Numbered from the stretch's first letter, positions 17,597 to 27,387 are shown. The stretch: DNA of 49,130 nt from Chlorobium sp. (GCA_028277225.1 JANQHB010000049.1:1-49130), one strand, 5' to 3'. Notes: generated from the sequence alone by a model not told the origin. Numbers and translations: made by a program.

Positions 17597-19447
17597 TTAA
17601 AGCTCCTTTAAGATATCTGTGATTTTTGCTTCGATTTCCATCTCGTTGAACGGGAGCCCCTGTACCTTGCTGAAACCGATCGGTTCGATCTGGTACTTGT
17701 CCCTGATGATGTGGATAAGTTGGCCGTTGTTGTTTTCCGGGATGAGAACCTTCTTGAACTTCCCGAGAATGTCTCCAAGGTTTTTCGGGAGCGGATTCAG
17801 GTAGCGAATATGCGCGTGTGAAACGCAGCAGCCGCCTTCGAGTACCTGTTCGACCGCGATTTTGATTGCACCGTAGGTCGAGCCCCAGCCAAGAACCAGA
17901 AGATCGCCTTCCCCGGCACCGTTGTCAATGGTCTGGTTGGGTACCAGGTCGATGACCTGTTCGATCTTTTCGGCTCGAAGCTTGGTCATCAGTTCATGGT
18001 TTTCCGGAACGTGAGAGACAGAACCGATTTCATGGGCTTTTTCAAGTCCGCCGATACGGTGTTCGAGACCTTTTGTTCCCGGTATCGCCCATTCTCTGAC
18101 GCCTTTTTCATCACGTTTGTAAGGCAGATACGGAGGAGCTTCCGGTTTTCTTTCCTTGGCATATTTCGGTGTAATATCGGCAAGATCCTTCGGTGCCGGT
18201 ATCAGCATCGGCTCGGAACTCAGGCCAAGGTAGCCGTCGGTAAGACAGATGACCGGAGTCATATATTCAACGGCGATTTTTGCCGCTTCATAGGTTGCAT
18301 AGAAACAGTCCACAGGAGATGTGGCTGCAATGACCGGCAATGGTGCGTCACCGTGACGGCCGTACATGGAAATAAAGAGATCCGATTGTTCGGGTTTGGT
18401 CGGAAGACCGGTGGACGGCCCGCCGCGCTGAACGTTGACAACGACAAGCGGGATCTCGAGCATGACTGCCAGTCCAAGAGCTTCAGCCTTGAGCGCAAGA
18501 CCGGGGCCCGCGGTATTTGTTGCCGCGAGAGCGCCACCGTATGAAGCACCGATGCTTGTAAGGACGCCGGCGATTTCATCTTCGGCCTGGAACGTTTTGA
18601 CGCCCCATTTTTTCAGCCCTGAAAGTTCCTGCAGAATTTCGGAAGCGGGTGTGATGGGATAGGAGCCGAGGAACAGCTCGATGCCGGCTTTCTTTGCGGC
18701 AACGGCCAGGGCGAGAGCCGAGGCTTCGTTACCGGTAACACGGCGGTAACGGCCGGGTTTCTGCGTTGCCGGGTCTACTTCGTAGCGGCCATGCTGGGAG
18801 AACATTTCCGTTTCGTCACCGAAATTGTAGCCGGCTTTGACGGCTTTAATATTGGCTTCGGCAACATCGGCTTTTTTCTTGAACTTGGTTCTCAGGGTCT
18901 CGATCGTGGTTTCGATCGGCAAGCTGTAAAGCCAGTAGAGCGTTCCAAGCACAAACATGTTTTTACAGCGGTCGATGTTTTTTGTGCTGAGCCCTGTATC
19001 GGCAAGCGCTTTCCTGGTAAGTGTTACCACCGGTATCTCGAACACTGTATAGTCCTTGACCGTACCGTCTTCAAGAGGGTTGTTTTCTTCTCCGTAGCCT
19101 GCAAGCTTCAGGTTTTTTGCGTCAAAACCGTCGGTATTGGCAAGAATGATCCCGCCATGATGCAGGTTTTTGAGGTTGGCTTTCAGTGCCGCTGCATTCA
19201 TCGCGACCATGACGTCAAACTTTGCCCCAGGAGTATAGACAGACTTGCTGCCGAACTGTAACTGAAAACCGGATACACCGGAAATAGTGCCGGCAGGAGC
19301 CCGGATTTCGGACGGGAAGTTTGGAAAGGTATTGAGGTCGCTGCCGTAGACAGCTACCGTGTTTGCAAACTGTGTTCCAGTCAGCTGCATTCCATCTCCG
19401 GAGTCTCCGGCGAAAAGAACGGACACGCTGGTTTTTGATGTTACCAT
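17597..19447 (-). CDS. korA: 2-oxoglutarate:ferredoxin oxidoreductase, alpha subunit (gamma-alpha fusion)
   Basis: I place the start at the ATG at 19447 (MVTSKTSVSVLFAGDSGDG), giving 616 residues; the frame extends 26 codons upstream without family similarity. Residues about 8-190 are the gamma-type domain, beginning FAGDSGDGMQLTGTQFA. Residues about 220-450 are the pyrimidine-binding alpha domain (GSYPITPASEILQEL, NTAGPGLALKAEALG, QRGGPSTGLPTKPEQSDL). The C-terminal part is the transketolase-C-like domain. The gene is cotranscribed with korB and has a possible promoter at 19623-19651. Confidence 0.9.
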   Translation of the reverse strand: MVTSKTSVSVLFAGDSGDGMQLTGTQFANTVAVYGSDLNTFPNFPSEIRAPAGTISGVSGFQLQFGSKSVYTPGAKFDVMVAMNAAALKANLKNLHHGGIILANTDGFDAKNLKLAGYGEENNPLEDGTVKDYTVFEIPVVTLTRKALADTGLSTKNIDRCKNMFVLGTLYWLYSLPIETTIETLRTKFKKKADVAEANIKAVKAGYNFGDETEMFSQHGRYEVDPATQKPGRYRRVTGNEASALALAVAAKKAGIELFLGSYPITPASEILQELSGLKKWGVKTFQAEDEIAGVLTSIGASYGGALAATNTAGPGLALKAEALGLAVMLEIPLVVVNVQRGGPSTGLPTKPEQSDLFISMYGRHGDAPLPVIAATSPVDCFYATYEAAKIAVEYMTPVICLTDGYLGLSSEPMLIPAPKDLADITPKYAKERKPEAPPYLPYKRDEKGVREWAIPGTKGLEHRIGGLEKAHEIGSVSHVPENHELMTKLRAEKIEQVIDLVPNQTIDNGAGEGDLLVLGWGSTYGAIKIAVEQVLEGGCCVSHAHIRYLNPLPKNLGDILGKFKKVLIPENNNGQLIHIIRDKYQIEPIGFSKVQGLPFNEMEIEAKITDILKEL

Positions 19448-19622
19448 TGCTTTCTTGTTTAAAATTATCGGGTCACTCGTTGAACTTGTACATGCTGATA
19501 TAAATGCGATCCCCCCTCTCTGCAATTGAAGATTACAGAGCCTGATGTCAGCCTAAGGTGAAATAGTCTTTCGGAGGGTGAAAACCGGAACTGGTGTGGC
19601 TCAGGTTTTCAGCAAAGCTATT

Positions 19623-19651
19623 AATATAAGCCTAAAAGAAAGATGAAGCAA
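19623..19651 (-). promoter_or_regulatory. Candidate promoter for korA-korB
   Basis: Read on the - strand, TTGCTT (19651-19646) and TATATT (19628-19623) are exactly 17 bases apart, just after the stop of the upstream small gene. The leader to korA would be about 165 nt and contains an inverted repeat, GAAAACC (19580-19586) with GGTTTTC (19604-19610). This was found by eye only. Confidence 0.4.
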
Positions 19652-19656
19652 GTTTT

Positions 19657-19926
19657 TCAGGAATCGTCTTCGTCGTCCTTGACGATGACAATGTTGTTTG
19701 CCTTGCAATACTCCTGCCAGAGCAGTTCAAGTTTTCCGGGGCAGTTATCGTCGAGATCGCAGATGTCACAACGCTGGAGTCCGTACATCTGATCCATCCA
19801 GCAGCCGTTGGAGCTTTTTTTGACCTCATTGACATAATTGGGGTTTTCCATCATTTTCTTTGTCGACAACTCCATCAGGTAGAGAATGTCCTCTCTTTTT
19901 TTCGGGTCTTCCATTCCCCAGCTCAT
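19657..19926 (-). CDS. Small cysteine-containing protein of unknown function
   Basis: This 89-residue acidic protein starts MSWGMEDPKKREDILYLMEL, with a strong AAGGGGG ribosome-binding site ahead of the ATG. The middle has cysteines in the pattern C-x9-C-x2-C-x5-C (from about residue 43: NGCWMDQMYGLQRC, ICDLDDNC), which could bind a metal or an iron-sulfur cluster. The end is a run of Asp/Glu residues. I do not recognise the family. It lies directly upstream of korA on the same strand, so a link to ferredoxin-dependent metabolism is possible but unproven. Confidence 0.7.
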   Translation of the reverse strand: MSWGMEDPKKREDILYLMELSTKKMMENPNYVNEVKKSSNGCWMDQMYGLQRCDICDLDDNCPGKLELLWQEYCKANNIVIVKDDEDDS

Positions 19927-20197
19927 AACGTTCCCCCTTTGCTTTGTGAATCAACAAAAAGCACCTTGTACAGAAGTGTAACGAATAATATAGGTCTTTT
20001 ATGATCAAGAATACAGCTTTTGAGATATCTGTACCGGACGGGCGTCTGCAAGTCCAGAGCATCATTGACTGGTATCAGGGCCATGCTTGCGGGGACGGTG
20101 CAGCAACATTTTTGAGTTTTGCATTGCTATCTGATCCTTTATCAAGGATTTATTACATTTCAGCTATATATACCTGGTCGCGTTATAGCTTATTTCG

Positions 20198-21322
20198 ATG
20201 CGTTCCATGACGATTGAATTCAGAAAAAAAGCCCTGGAGAAACTGAGCAGACCGGATGATCTCGACCGGTTGATGCCCGTAACAGATTCAAAAGGATGGA
20301 TCGCACTTCTTGCTGCAGGCGTTTTTCTGCTGGCTGTTTGCGGATGGGGTTTTTTGGGGAGAATCAACACACTGGTATACGGTGACGGCATAACGCTTTC
20401 GCAAGGAGATATTCGTTCCGTTGCAGTCCGGACAGGGGGCGTTCTTACCGGTTTGAGTGTGACAAGCGGAGACCCTGTTCGTAAGGGACAGGTGCTGGCT
20501 GTTGTGGAGCAGCCGGAGCTGAAGCAACGATTTCTTGACGCGTTTTCTGAATACGAATTTCTGAGATCACAAGAGCATGAACAGCGCGAATATTTTGAAC
20601 AGCAGATCACTCTCCTGGAGGAAAGGAAAGAGAAGGTCCTGAAACGCCATCAAAAAGGTCTTGTGGATAAATCACAAGTACATACTGCGTCTCAAAGGCT
20701 CATGGAAACGAAAAACAGGTTGTACGACTTCAACAGATCGCTCGCTTCAGCCCGGAGACGACTGGCCGGTTCCAGAGAAAATTATAAATGGAAATCGGCG
20801 GTTTTTGCGCCCCTGACGGGAAGAGTGCTGGAGGTTGAGTTCAATAACGGGGAAAATATCACGGCAGGATCCGAACTGCTTCATATCGAGCCGTACGACT
20901 ATTCGGGAGATTCCCTGGAGGTAAGGCTTGATCTTTACTTCCAGTCAGGTGACGCGAAACAGATTCAGAAGGGCATGGAGGCATATGTGGCTCTTTCGAC
21001 TGTCAGTTCTGAAAAATATGGATATGTCATAGGCAAAGTCATAGCCGTAAGCAGGTATCCGAAGTCGATACAGTCAATAACAGCCGATGTGAAAAATGAA
21101 CAGCTCGCTGCTTTGTTTGCAGATACAAGCCCGCCATACAAAGTGACCGTGAAGCTGCACCAGGACAGCACTTCCCCGAGCGGGTATCTCTGGACTTCAG
21201 GAAAGGGACCCGATATTTCCATATCCTCCGGTATGCTTTGCAGGGGAAGGGTTGTCGTAAGCAAACAGCGCCCGGTCGATCTTGTAATACCCATGTTGAC
21301 AGACTTTGCTCTGGGAAATTGA
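20198..21322 (+). CDS. HlyD-like membrane fusion protein of an NHLM-type peptide export system
   Basis: This 374-residue periplasmic adaptor has a membrane anchor at about residues 26-48. It then has a lipoyl-like half motif (GGVLTGLSVTSGDPVRKGQ), a coiled-coil hairpin at about 110-190 and the return half (FAPLTGRVLEVEFNNGENI). A beta-barrel C-terminus follows. It links an inner-membrane ABC exporter to the outer membrane. Two in-frame ATGs (20198 and 20207) are both possible starts. It lies upstream of two ABC transporter genes on the same strand, the order seen in NHLM (nitrile hydratase leader microcin) secretion loci. That family call is from gene content and size. Confidence 0.82.
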   Translation: MRSMTIEFRKKALEKLSRPDDLDRLMPVTDSKGWIALLAAGVFLLAVCGWGFLGRINTLVYGDGITLSQGDIRSVAVRTGGVLTGLSVTSGDPVRKGQVLAVVEQPELKQRFLDAFSEYEFLRSQEHEQREYFEQQITLLEERKEKVLKRHQKGLVDKSQVHTASQRLMETKNRLYDFNRSLASARRRLAGSRENYKWKSAVFAPLTGRVLEVEFNNGENITAGSELLHIEPYDYSGDSLEVRLDLYFQSGDAKQIQKGMEAYVALSTVSSEKYGYVIGKVIAVSRYPKSIQSITADVKNEQLAALFADTSPPYKVTVKLHQDSTSPSGYLWTSGKGPDISISSGMLCRGRVVVSKQRPVDLVIPMLTDFALGN

Positions 21323-21549
21323 GAAGGATTGACAAATGGATCACATGCCGGTTCAAAGCCGGTTTCGCTTGAACCCGTTGCCATGCTCTGCCGGAAAGAA
21401 CGGATGGATCATTTACCCTGTTTCCAGACGTTTTCCAGCATGAACAGGTATGTGCTGTCAATGTAACCACACATCGAAATGCAGAATAAGCTTTTTGTTG
21501 CAGAACCTTCATGGCATTCAGGTTTTCTATCAAAAAAGGAGTCCCTGAC

Positions 21550-23724
21550 ATGACGTCAGGAGAACGGGAACGTTGGAGTGAGAAGAGGATTAAAACGCCA
21601 ACGGTTCTCCAGATGGAAGCTGTAGAATGCGGCGCGGCGTCTCTGTCAATGATTCTTGCATACTATGGACGCTACGTTCCTCTTGAAGAACTGAGGGAGG
21701 AATGCGGTGTGTCCCGTGACGGAACAAAAGCGAGTCATCTGCTGAAGGCAGCAAGAAGGTACGGGCTGGAAGCCAGAGGGTACAGGGTGGAAATTGACGG
21801 GCTTCATGACCGGAAGCTACCCATGATCCTTTTCTGGAACATGTACCATTTCGTCGTCTTCGAAGGCTGCAAAAACGGCTGGTATTACATCAACGATCCG
21901 GCTGCAGGGCAACGCAGGGTGACGCCTGAGGAGTTCAGTGATTCTTTTTCGGGTGTTGTCCTTGAATTCCGGCCAAGAGAAGCGTTCGAGAAGAAAGGTC
22001 GGCCGTTCAGTTTATACGGCGCTCTGTCAAAAAGAGTGCCGGGACTTGAAATGGCGCTGGTCTACATCATACTTGCAAGCCTGCTTCTGGTGCTCCCGGG
22101 GCTTGTCATCCCTTCTTTTCTGAGGATATTCATCGATTTTGTCCTTGTCGAGGGATTTACGGGCTGGGTGCAGCCGCTCCTGATCGGCATGCTGGTGACA
22201 GCATTGTTGCAGGGGTTGCTCACATGGCTTCAGCAGTACTATCTTCTCAGGACCGAGACGAAGCTTGCGCTGACCTCATCGGCAAAATTTTTTCATCATC
22301 TCTTCACGCTTCCCATACGTTTTTTTTCGATGCGCCAGGCGGGTGAAATTTCACGACGGGTACAGCTGAACGATGATGTCGCGACATTGATAGCTGGAGA
22401 TCTTTCCTCGAATACCCTGAATGTTCTCCTGATCAGTTTCTATGCCCTCCTGATGTTCAGCTATGATGTATCGCTTACCGTTGTGGCTATTGCGATTGCG
22501 GGTTGTAACGGTCTGGCCCTGCAGTATGTTTCTGCAAGGCGCAAGGTCATGAATATGAAATTCCAGCAGGATAACGGCAAACTGCTCGGGACAACGTTCT
22601 ACGGTATCCGTACGATCGAAAGCATCAAGGCTGCCGGTGCCGAGCACGATTTTTTCTCGCGCTGGTCCGGTTTGTTTGCGACTATGGCAAGCGGACGGCA
22701 AAGTCTGGGTTTGGCGACGGTCTTTCTTCTAGCCGTTCCCCCGTTGCTGCAGGCGCTCGGCAATGTCGGAATTCTTTTTGTCGGAGGGCTTCGTGTCATG
22801 GAAGGCGGTCTGACGATGGGTATGCTTGTGGCGTTTCAAAGTCTGCTTGTGTCGTTTCTTTCGCCGGTCAACCAGATGGTTACACTTGGTCAGCGGCTTC
22901 AGGAAGCCGAGGGGAACATGCAGCGTCTCGATGATGTCATGCATAATCGTCCGGACACCGGTTTTGCAGAGGATGCAGAAGTGTCATGCTCTGTTGACGG
23001 GAAGCTGAAAGGTTCGGTAGAGCTGAAAAATATAGTATTCGGCTACAACCGCCAGGAACCTCCGCTCATAGAAGACTTTTCCCTTCGCTTGCCGCCTGGT
23101 TCCAGAGTCGCATTGGTTGGGAATTCCGGTTCCGGCAAATCCACTCTGTCCAGGATCATTTCCGGCATCTATGAGCCCTGGAGTGGTGAAGTGCTCTTCG
23201 ACGGCAAACCTGCCAGGCAGATTGACAGGCCGTGTTTTATCGATTCGGTCAGCATTGTCGATCAGGAGATCACACTGTTCGAGGGAAGCGTTGCCGGGAA
23301 CATAACAATGTGGGATGCAACAATTCCTCAGGAAAATATTGTCCGGGCCGCAAAAGATGCGGTTATACATGATGTGATCACCGGCCGGACAGGCGGGTAT
23401 CAGAGTCTTCTGTCGGAAAGCGGCACAAATTTCAGCGGCGGGGAGCGTCAGCGACTCGAAATTGCCCGTGCACTTGTATCCGAACCCTCGATCATTGTTC
23501 TCGACGAAGCGACAAGCGCCCTTGATCCGGGCACCGAAAAAGAGATCGATTCGAATATTCGTGCACGGGAAATTACCTCTATTATTGTTGCACATCGTCT
23601 GAGTACCATACGTGACTGTGACGAGATCATCGTCCTCGACCATGGCAAGGTTTGTGAAAGAGGAACGCATGAAGCGCTCATGGCCCGGGAAGGCATCTAT
23701 GCCGGTCTTGTAAGAAGCGGTTGA
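21550..23724 (+). CDS. C39-peptidase ABC transporter of NHLM type (leader-cleaving exporter)
   Basis: I choose ATG 21550 because AAGGAG at 21536-21541 is correctly spaced; ATG 21511 would add 13 residues. The 724-residue protein has an N-terminal C39 cysteine peptidase with all catalytic parts visible: Cys in QMEAVECGAASL (about residue 27), His in MYHFVVFEG (about 101) and Asp in INDPAAG (about 117). A six-helix membrane domain follows at about 155-440. The ATPase has Walker A GNSGSGKST, signature FSGGERQR, Walker B IIVLDEATSALD and the switch His in VAHRLST. It should cut peptides after Gly-Gly and export them, which matches the Gly-Gly leaders at 27671 and 28075. Confidence 0.9.
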   Translation: MTSGERERWSEKRIKTPTVLQMEAVECGAASLSMILAYYGRYVPLEELREECGVSRDGTKASHLLKAARRYGLEARGYRVEIDGLHDRKLPMILFWNMYHFVVFEGCKNGWYYINDPAAGQRRVTPEEFSDSFSGVVLEFRPREAFEKKGRPFSLYGALSKRVPGLEMALVYIILASLLLVLPGLVIPSFLRIFIDFVLVEGFTGWVQPLLIGMLVTALLQGLLTWLQQYYLLRTETKLALTSSAKFFHHLFTLPIRFFSMRQAGEISRRVQLNDDVATLIAGDLSSNTLNVLLISFYALLMFSYDVSLTVVAIAIAGCNGLALQYVSARRKVMNMKFQQDNGKLLGTTFYGIRTIESIKAAGAEHDFFSRWSGLFATMASGRQSLGLATVFLLAVPPLLQALGNVGILFVGGLRVMEGGLTMGMLVAFQSLLVSFLSPVNQMVTLGQRLQEAEGNMQRLDDVMHNRPDTGFAEDAEVSCSVDGKLKGSVELKNIVFGYNRQEPPLIEDFSLRLPPGSRVALVGNSGSGKSTLSRIISGIYEPWSGEVLFDGKPARQIDRPCFIDSVSIVDQEITLFEGSVAGNITMWDATIPQENIVRAAKDAVIHDVITGRTGGYQSLLSESGTNFSGGERQRLEIARALVSEPSIIVLDEATSALDPGTEKEIDSNIRAREITSIIVAHRLSTIRDCDEIIVLDHGKVCERGTHEALMAREGIYAGLVRSG

Positions 23725-23749
23725 CACACAAAAGGATTTCTTTGAAGGC

Positions 23750-25990
23750 ATGAACGACAAGAATCAACAGCAGTGGTCAGATCCGGATGGAAAAGACGGG
23801 TTCAGGGAAAGGGTTGCCTTGAAGCAGGAATCTACCCGCAGGAGGTTCACGAGAGCGCTCGAACGTCTTGCGGGTGTTATGAAAGGAACGCATACTCCGG
23901 ATGTACCGGAATACGATGCCGATCATCTTTTCAGTGCGTGCGTCCAGGTAGGCAAAGCGTGCGGCATCACTGTCTGCAAACCTCCGGAAGAGAGTATCGA
24001 ATCTCATGACGATCCTCTCACGGCAATGAGCCGTTATTCAGGTTTTCGATTGCGGAAAGTCACGTTCATGAAAGATCAGAGATGGTGGGAGGCTGACAAT
24101 GGTCCCCTTCTTGCATTCCGCACCGGGAGCCGGAGTCCGGTCGCACTTTTGCCTCAAGGGCCGAAACGCTACATGCTTGTGGACCCGCAAAGCAATGAGC
24201 GGACGGTTGTCAGCCGGAGTGTTGTCGATGGCATCGAGCCTGACGCATGGATGTTTTACAGGCCTTTTCCTGACAGGCCTGTCAGCGGAAAAGATCTGTT
24301 CCGTTTCGGAATCAGGGGAAGTTCCGGTGATATGGGATATCTTGTCATGTTCGGTTTCGGTGCGGCTCTGCTCGGTCTTTTGACCCCTGTTCTGACAGGT
24401 GTTCTTTTTGGAACGGTCATACCGGAAGCGTCCCGTCCCCAGCTTCTCCAGGTTACGTTCATACTTGTTGCCAGCGTTCTCTCTGTTTCCGGTTTTCGCC
24501 TTGCCCAGCAGGTTTCTGCAATGCGTCTGCAAAATCGAATCGATATGCTGTTACAGCCTGCGCTGCTCGATCGACTGCTCAAGCTTCCGAGCAGCTTCTT
24601 TCGATCTTTTTCTTCCGGCGATCTTGTTTCGAGGGTCATGGGTGCAACACAGATCAGGGAGATTTGCAGCAGTTCTGCAACAGGTGCTTTTCTGGGTATG
24701 ATTTTCGGTACGATGAACCTGCTGCTTCTTTTTTACTACAGCTGGCAGCTCGGGCTGCTGGCTATCGTTCTTTCGGTTGTCTTCATCGGAGTGAGCTCCT
24801 GGCTGACATTCAGGCAGGTAACGCTTACCCGTGAAGCGCTTCAGACCGAGGGTAAAATCTCCGGTCTTCTCGGCAACCTTCTGACAGGCATCATGAAGAT
24901 CAGGGTGACCGGAACCGAGAAATCGGCTTTTTCCCTCTGGGCCGAAAAATACAGCAAAGAGAGGGGAAGAACCTATGAGGCCGGAATATTCCAGAACATG
25001 CTCACGGTGACGGTAAAAACCTTTCCTGTCGTTGCCCTTGCATTGATCATCGTATCCGCAGGAGGCCTTTTGACAGGAGTTGAACTCAAGACCGGCGATT
25101 TCATCGCTTTCAGTGTCGCCTATACAGCGTTCCAGACAGCGCTTATGGAATCTGTGACAACCCTGATCGGTTGTGTTGCGGTCATTCCGCTCTATGAACG
25201 CCTGAAGCCTATTCTCGCTGCTGTTCCCGAGTCCGGCGGTGAGCAGACCTGTCCCGGTAAGCTGACGGGCCGTCTCGAACTCAAGAACGTCAATTTCAGC
25301 TACAGCGAAGACGGACCGCAGATCCTGCATGATATTTCGATCAAAGCGGCCCCGGGAGAATTCATAGCTCTGGTCGGCAGTTCGGGCTCAGGGAAATCGA
25401 CACTGTTCAGGCTTTTGCTGGGATTTGAAAAACCGGATACAGGAACCGTCTATTATGATCGAGTTGACCTTTCGACGCTCAATGTCCAGGATGTCAGGCG
25501 TCAGACAGGCGTTGTCATGCAGAACGGGCATCTGCAGCCCGGCATGGTGCTCGACTGTATCGTCGGGTCATCAAACCTTACCGTTGAGGATGCATGGGAG
25601 GCGGCAAGGCTTGCAGGGATAGCCGAGGATATCGAGCGCATGCCGATGGGTATGGGTATGTATACGCTCATCAGCGAAGGGAGCCATACAATATCCGGGG
25701 GACAGAAACAGCGTCTGCTGATTGCCGGGGCGCTCGTCCGCAAGCCACGGATCATTCTCTTTGACGAAGCAACCAGTTTTCTTGACAACAAGACACAGGA
25801 AATCGTCAGTCAGAGCCTTGAGCGCATGAACGCAACAAGGGTTGTCATTGCCCACAGACTCAGCACCATCCGTCATGCAGACAGGATTTACTGTCTTGAC
25901 AGAGGGAGAATTGTCGAAGCGGGTTCTTTTGAAGAACTGATGGCAAGGGACGGATTTTTCCGGCAGTTTGCACGGAGGCAAATTGCCTGA
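23750..25990 (+). CDS. Second NHLM-type ABC transporter (no peptidase)
   Basis: The 746-residue protein begins 25 bases after the peptidase transporter. Residues about 1-185 are a soluble N-terminal domain that replaces the peptidase and has no C39 motifs. Residues about 190-480 are the membrane domain. The ATPase follows with Walker A GSSGSGKST, signature ISGGQKQR, Walker B IILFDEATSFLD and IAHRLSTIRH. In NHLM loci such a second transporter normally accompanies the peptidase transporter, and the two may form a heterodimer. The N-terminal domain is strongly charged (EKSRE-rich first 60 residues). Confidence 0.88.
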   Translation: MNDKNQQQWSDPDGKDGFRERVALKQESTRRRFTRALERLAGVMKGTHTPDVPEYDADHLFSACVQVGKACGITVCKPPEESIESHDDPLTAMSRYSGFRLRKVTFMKDQRWWEADNGPLLAFRTGSRSPVALLPQGPKRYMLVDPQSNERTVVSRSVVDGIEPDAWMFYRPFPDRPVSGKDLFRFGIRGSSGDMGYLVMFGFGAALLGLLTPVLTGVLFGTVIPEASRPQLLQVTFILVASVLSVSGFRLAQQVSAMRLQNRIDMLLQPALLDRLLKLPSSFFRSFSSGDLVSRVMGATQIREICSSSATGAFLGMIFGTMNLLLLFYYSWQLGLLAIVLSVVFIGVSSWLTFRQVTLTREALQTEGKISGLLGNLLTGIMKIRVTGTEKSAFSLWAEKYSKERGRTYEAGIFQNMLTVTVKTFPVVALALIIVSAGGLLTGVELKTGDFIAFSVAYTAFQTALMESVTTLIGCVAVIPLYERLKPILAAVPESGGEQTCPGKLTGRLELKNVNFSYSEDGPQILHDISIKAAPGEFIALVGSSGSGKSTLFRLLLGFEKPDTGTVYYDRVDLSTLNVQDVRRQTGVVMQNGHLQPGMVLDCIVGSSNLTVEDAWEAARLAGIAEDIERMPMGMGMYTLISEGSHTISGGQKQRLLIAGALVRKPRIILFDEATSFLDNKTQEIVSQSLERMNATRVVIAHRLSTIRHADRIYCLDRGRIVEAGSFEELMARDGFFRQFARRQIA

Positions 25991-26026
25991 TCGGCGACTA
26001 TTCAAGAACAGATAGCATCACGAACC

Positions 26027-26992
26027 ATGATACATGTTTTTTCGCTTCTCAAGCCTTTACGTTTTTCGCTGCTGTTTCTGTCGGCAGTGTTGATCGTGAC
26101 GATCTCTTTTTTCCATGTGCTGCAGACCGGGCACGCGCTCAGTAACGCCAGATCTCTTGTGTTACTGAAAATAAATGAGATAGAGAGTCTCATCGAGCGC
26201 AATGAACAGAGGCTTTATGCACTTCGTCTCGAATCGGATGCCCAGTCGATTGCCAAAGCTCATGCTTTTGCGTATATGATCTCGCTTGATCCGTCTCTTG
26301 TATCGAATATGAAGCGGCTGGAAGAGGTCCGGAACCTGCTCAATGTCGATGAACTGCATGTTGGAGACAAAAACGGTATTCTTGTCGGGAGCACCCTCAG
26401 CAGCCATATCGGCTATGACTATGCGTCCGATCCCCAGTCAGAACCTTTTCTGCTAGGTATCTATTACAAGGATTTCGAGCTTGCCCAGAATCCTCAGCCA
26501 AAAGGGATCGACAGGGAAATGTTCCAGTATATCGGTGTCGCACGCATAGACCAGCCTGGTATCGTTCAGATCGGATACAAACCTGAACGGCTTCGAAAAG
26601 CTCTCGATGCTGCAGATATCCATAACGTCGCTTCGGGGTTCAGGATAGGTGCCGGAGGTTCGGTGCTGATCTGCGATCTCGACGGTGTTATTGTCAGCAC
26701 GTTTGACGGCAGTCATATCGGTGATAATATCGAAACGGTCGGTTTGAGCAGCAGGCAGGTCAGAGGTATTGAAGGGTCTTTCAGGGCTGTATTCGATGGT
26801 GTCGGAAACCTTGTCGTTTACAGGACATCCGGTGATTACACTATCATAGGAATGCTTGAAGAAAAAGACATTTTCGGTCAACGTAATGTTTCCATTCTTT
26901 ATCTCTTTTGCAGCGGGCTTGTGATCCTTGTCGTCATTAACGTCTACATTGCGGTACTCCAGAGAAAGCAAAGGGAAGGCGATGCAGCATGA
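26027..26992 (+). CDS. Membrane-anchored Cache-like sensor domain protein without output domain
   Basis: The 321-residue protein has a transmembrane helix at about residues 11-33, a large periplasmic part to about 290, a second helix at about 292-312 and a tail of nine residues. The periplasmic part begins with a long helix (NARSLVLLKINEIESLIERN) and has alternating strands with YIGVARIDQPGIVQIGYKP and GSVLICDLDGVIVSTFDG, the look of a double Cache sensor. No kinase, HAMP or methyl-accepting domain follows. It starts 36 bases after the exporter gene and is probably in the same operon. It may sense a ligand for the export complex or be a truncated receptor. Confidence 0.6.
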   Translation: MIHVFSLLKPLRFSLLFLSAVLIVTISFFHVLQTGHALSNARSLVLLKINEIESLIERNEQRLYALRLESDAQSIAKAHAFAYMISLDPSLVSNMKRLEEVRNLLNVDELHVGDKNGILVGSTLSSHIGYDYASDPQSEPFLLGIYYKDFELAQNPQPKGIDREMFQYIGVARIDQPGIVQIGYKPERLRKALDAADIHNVASGFRIGAGGSVLICDLDGVIVSTFDGSHIGDNIETVGLSSRQVRGIEGSFRAVFDGVGNLVVYRTSGDYTIIGMLEEKDIFGQRNVSILYLFCSGLVILVVINVYIAVLQRKQREGDAA

Positions 26993-27182
26993 CGGTATTC
27001 CGGGGATCCGTACAATTCTCACAAGTCATCATGGCTTCTGAAGGTATACGGTCTGCCGCAGGAGCGCAATGCTGGAATTTCAACTAAATCCTTGGCTTAT
27101 TGACAGATGGCAGAGCTGTCAGAAACAGCAGAGGCAGTTTTTCCTGTTTTTTTTTAGGATGAATCACAATAAATTTACTGTT
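26993..27182. other. Non-coding stretch ahead of the peptide genes
   Basis: I see no convincing gene here. It contains T-rich sequence around 27140-27160 after a weak inverted repeat, and then runs into the repeat element at 27183-27300. A promoter for the peptide genes would be expected between 27300 and 27380, but no good match was found. Confidence 0.4.
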
Positions 27183-27300
27183 ACCTAAATTGAGCGATTG
27201 TCGAGCCCTGTGAAATATCTGGTCTGATTTCACGGGGCAGGAGATGCAAGGCACAGGGAATGCCGCTGTATCCCGACACGTCGGGACGCTCAGTTTGGGT
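27183..27300. repeat. 118-bp intergenic element with terminal inverted repeats
   Basis: The left end ACCTAAATTGAGCG (27183-27196) and the right end, which reads ACCCAAACTGAGCG on the other strand (27300-27287), match at 12 of 14 positions. Inside are a 12-bp hairpin (27205-27216 with 27227-27238) and a compact palindrome TCCCGACACGTCGGGA at 27271-27286. Related sequence occurs at 47149-47390. It looks like a MITE or REP-like element; no target duplication is evident. Confidence 0.6.
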
Positions 27301-27387
27301 GTCAACGATATGGCTTTAGTACGCAAGATGCATTGCAGCCTGTTTGAAAAAAGTATTTTCAAATGACACATTTCAAGGAGGATATCT

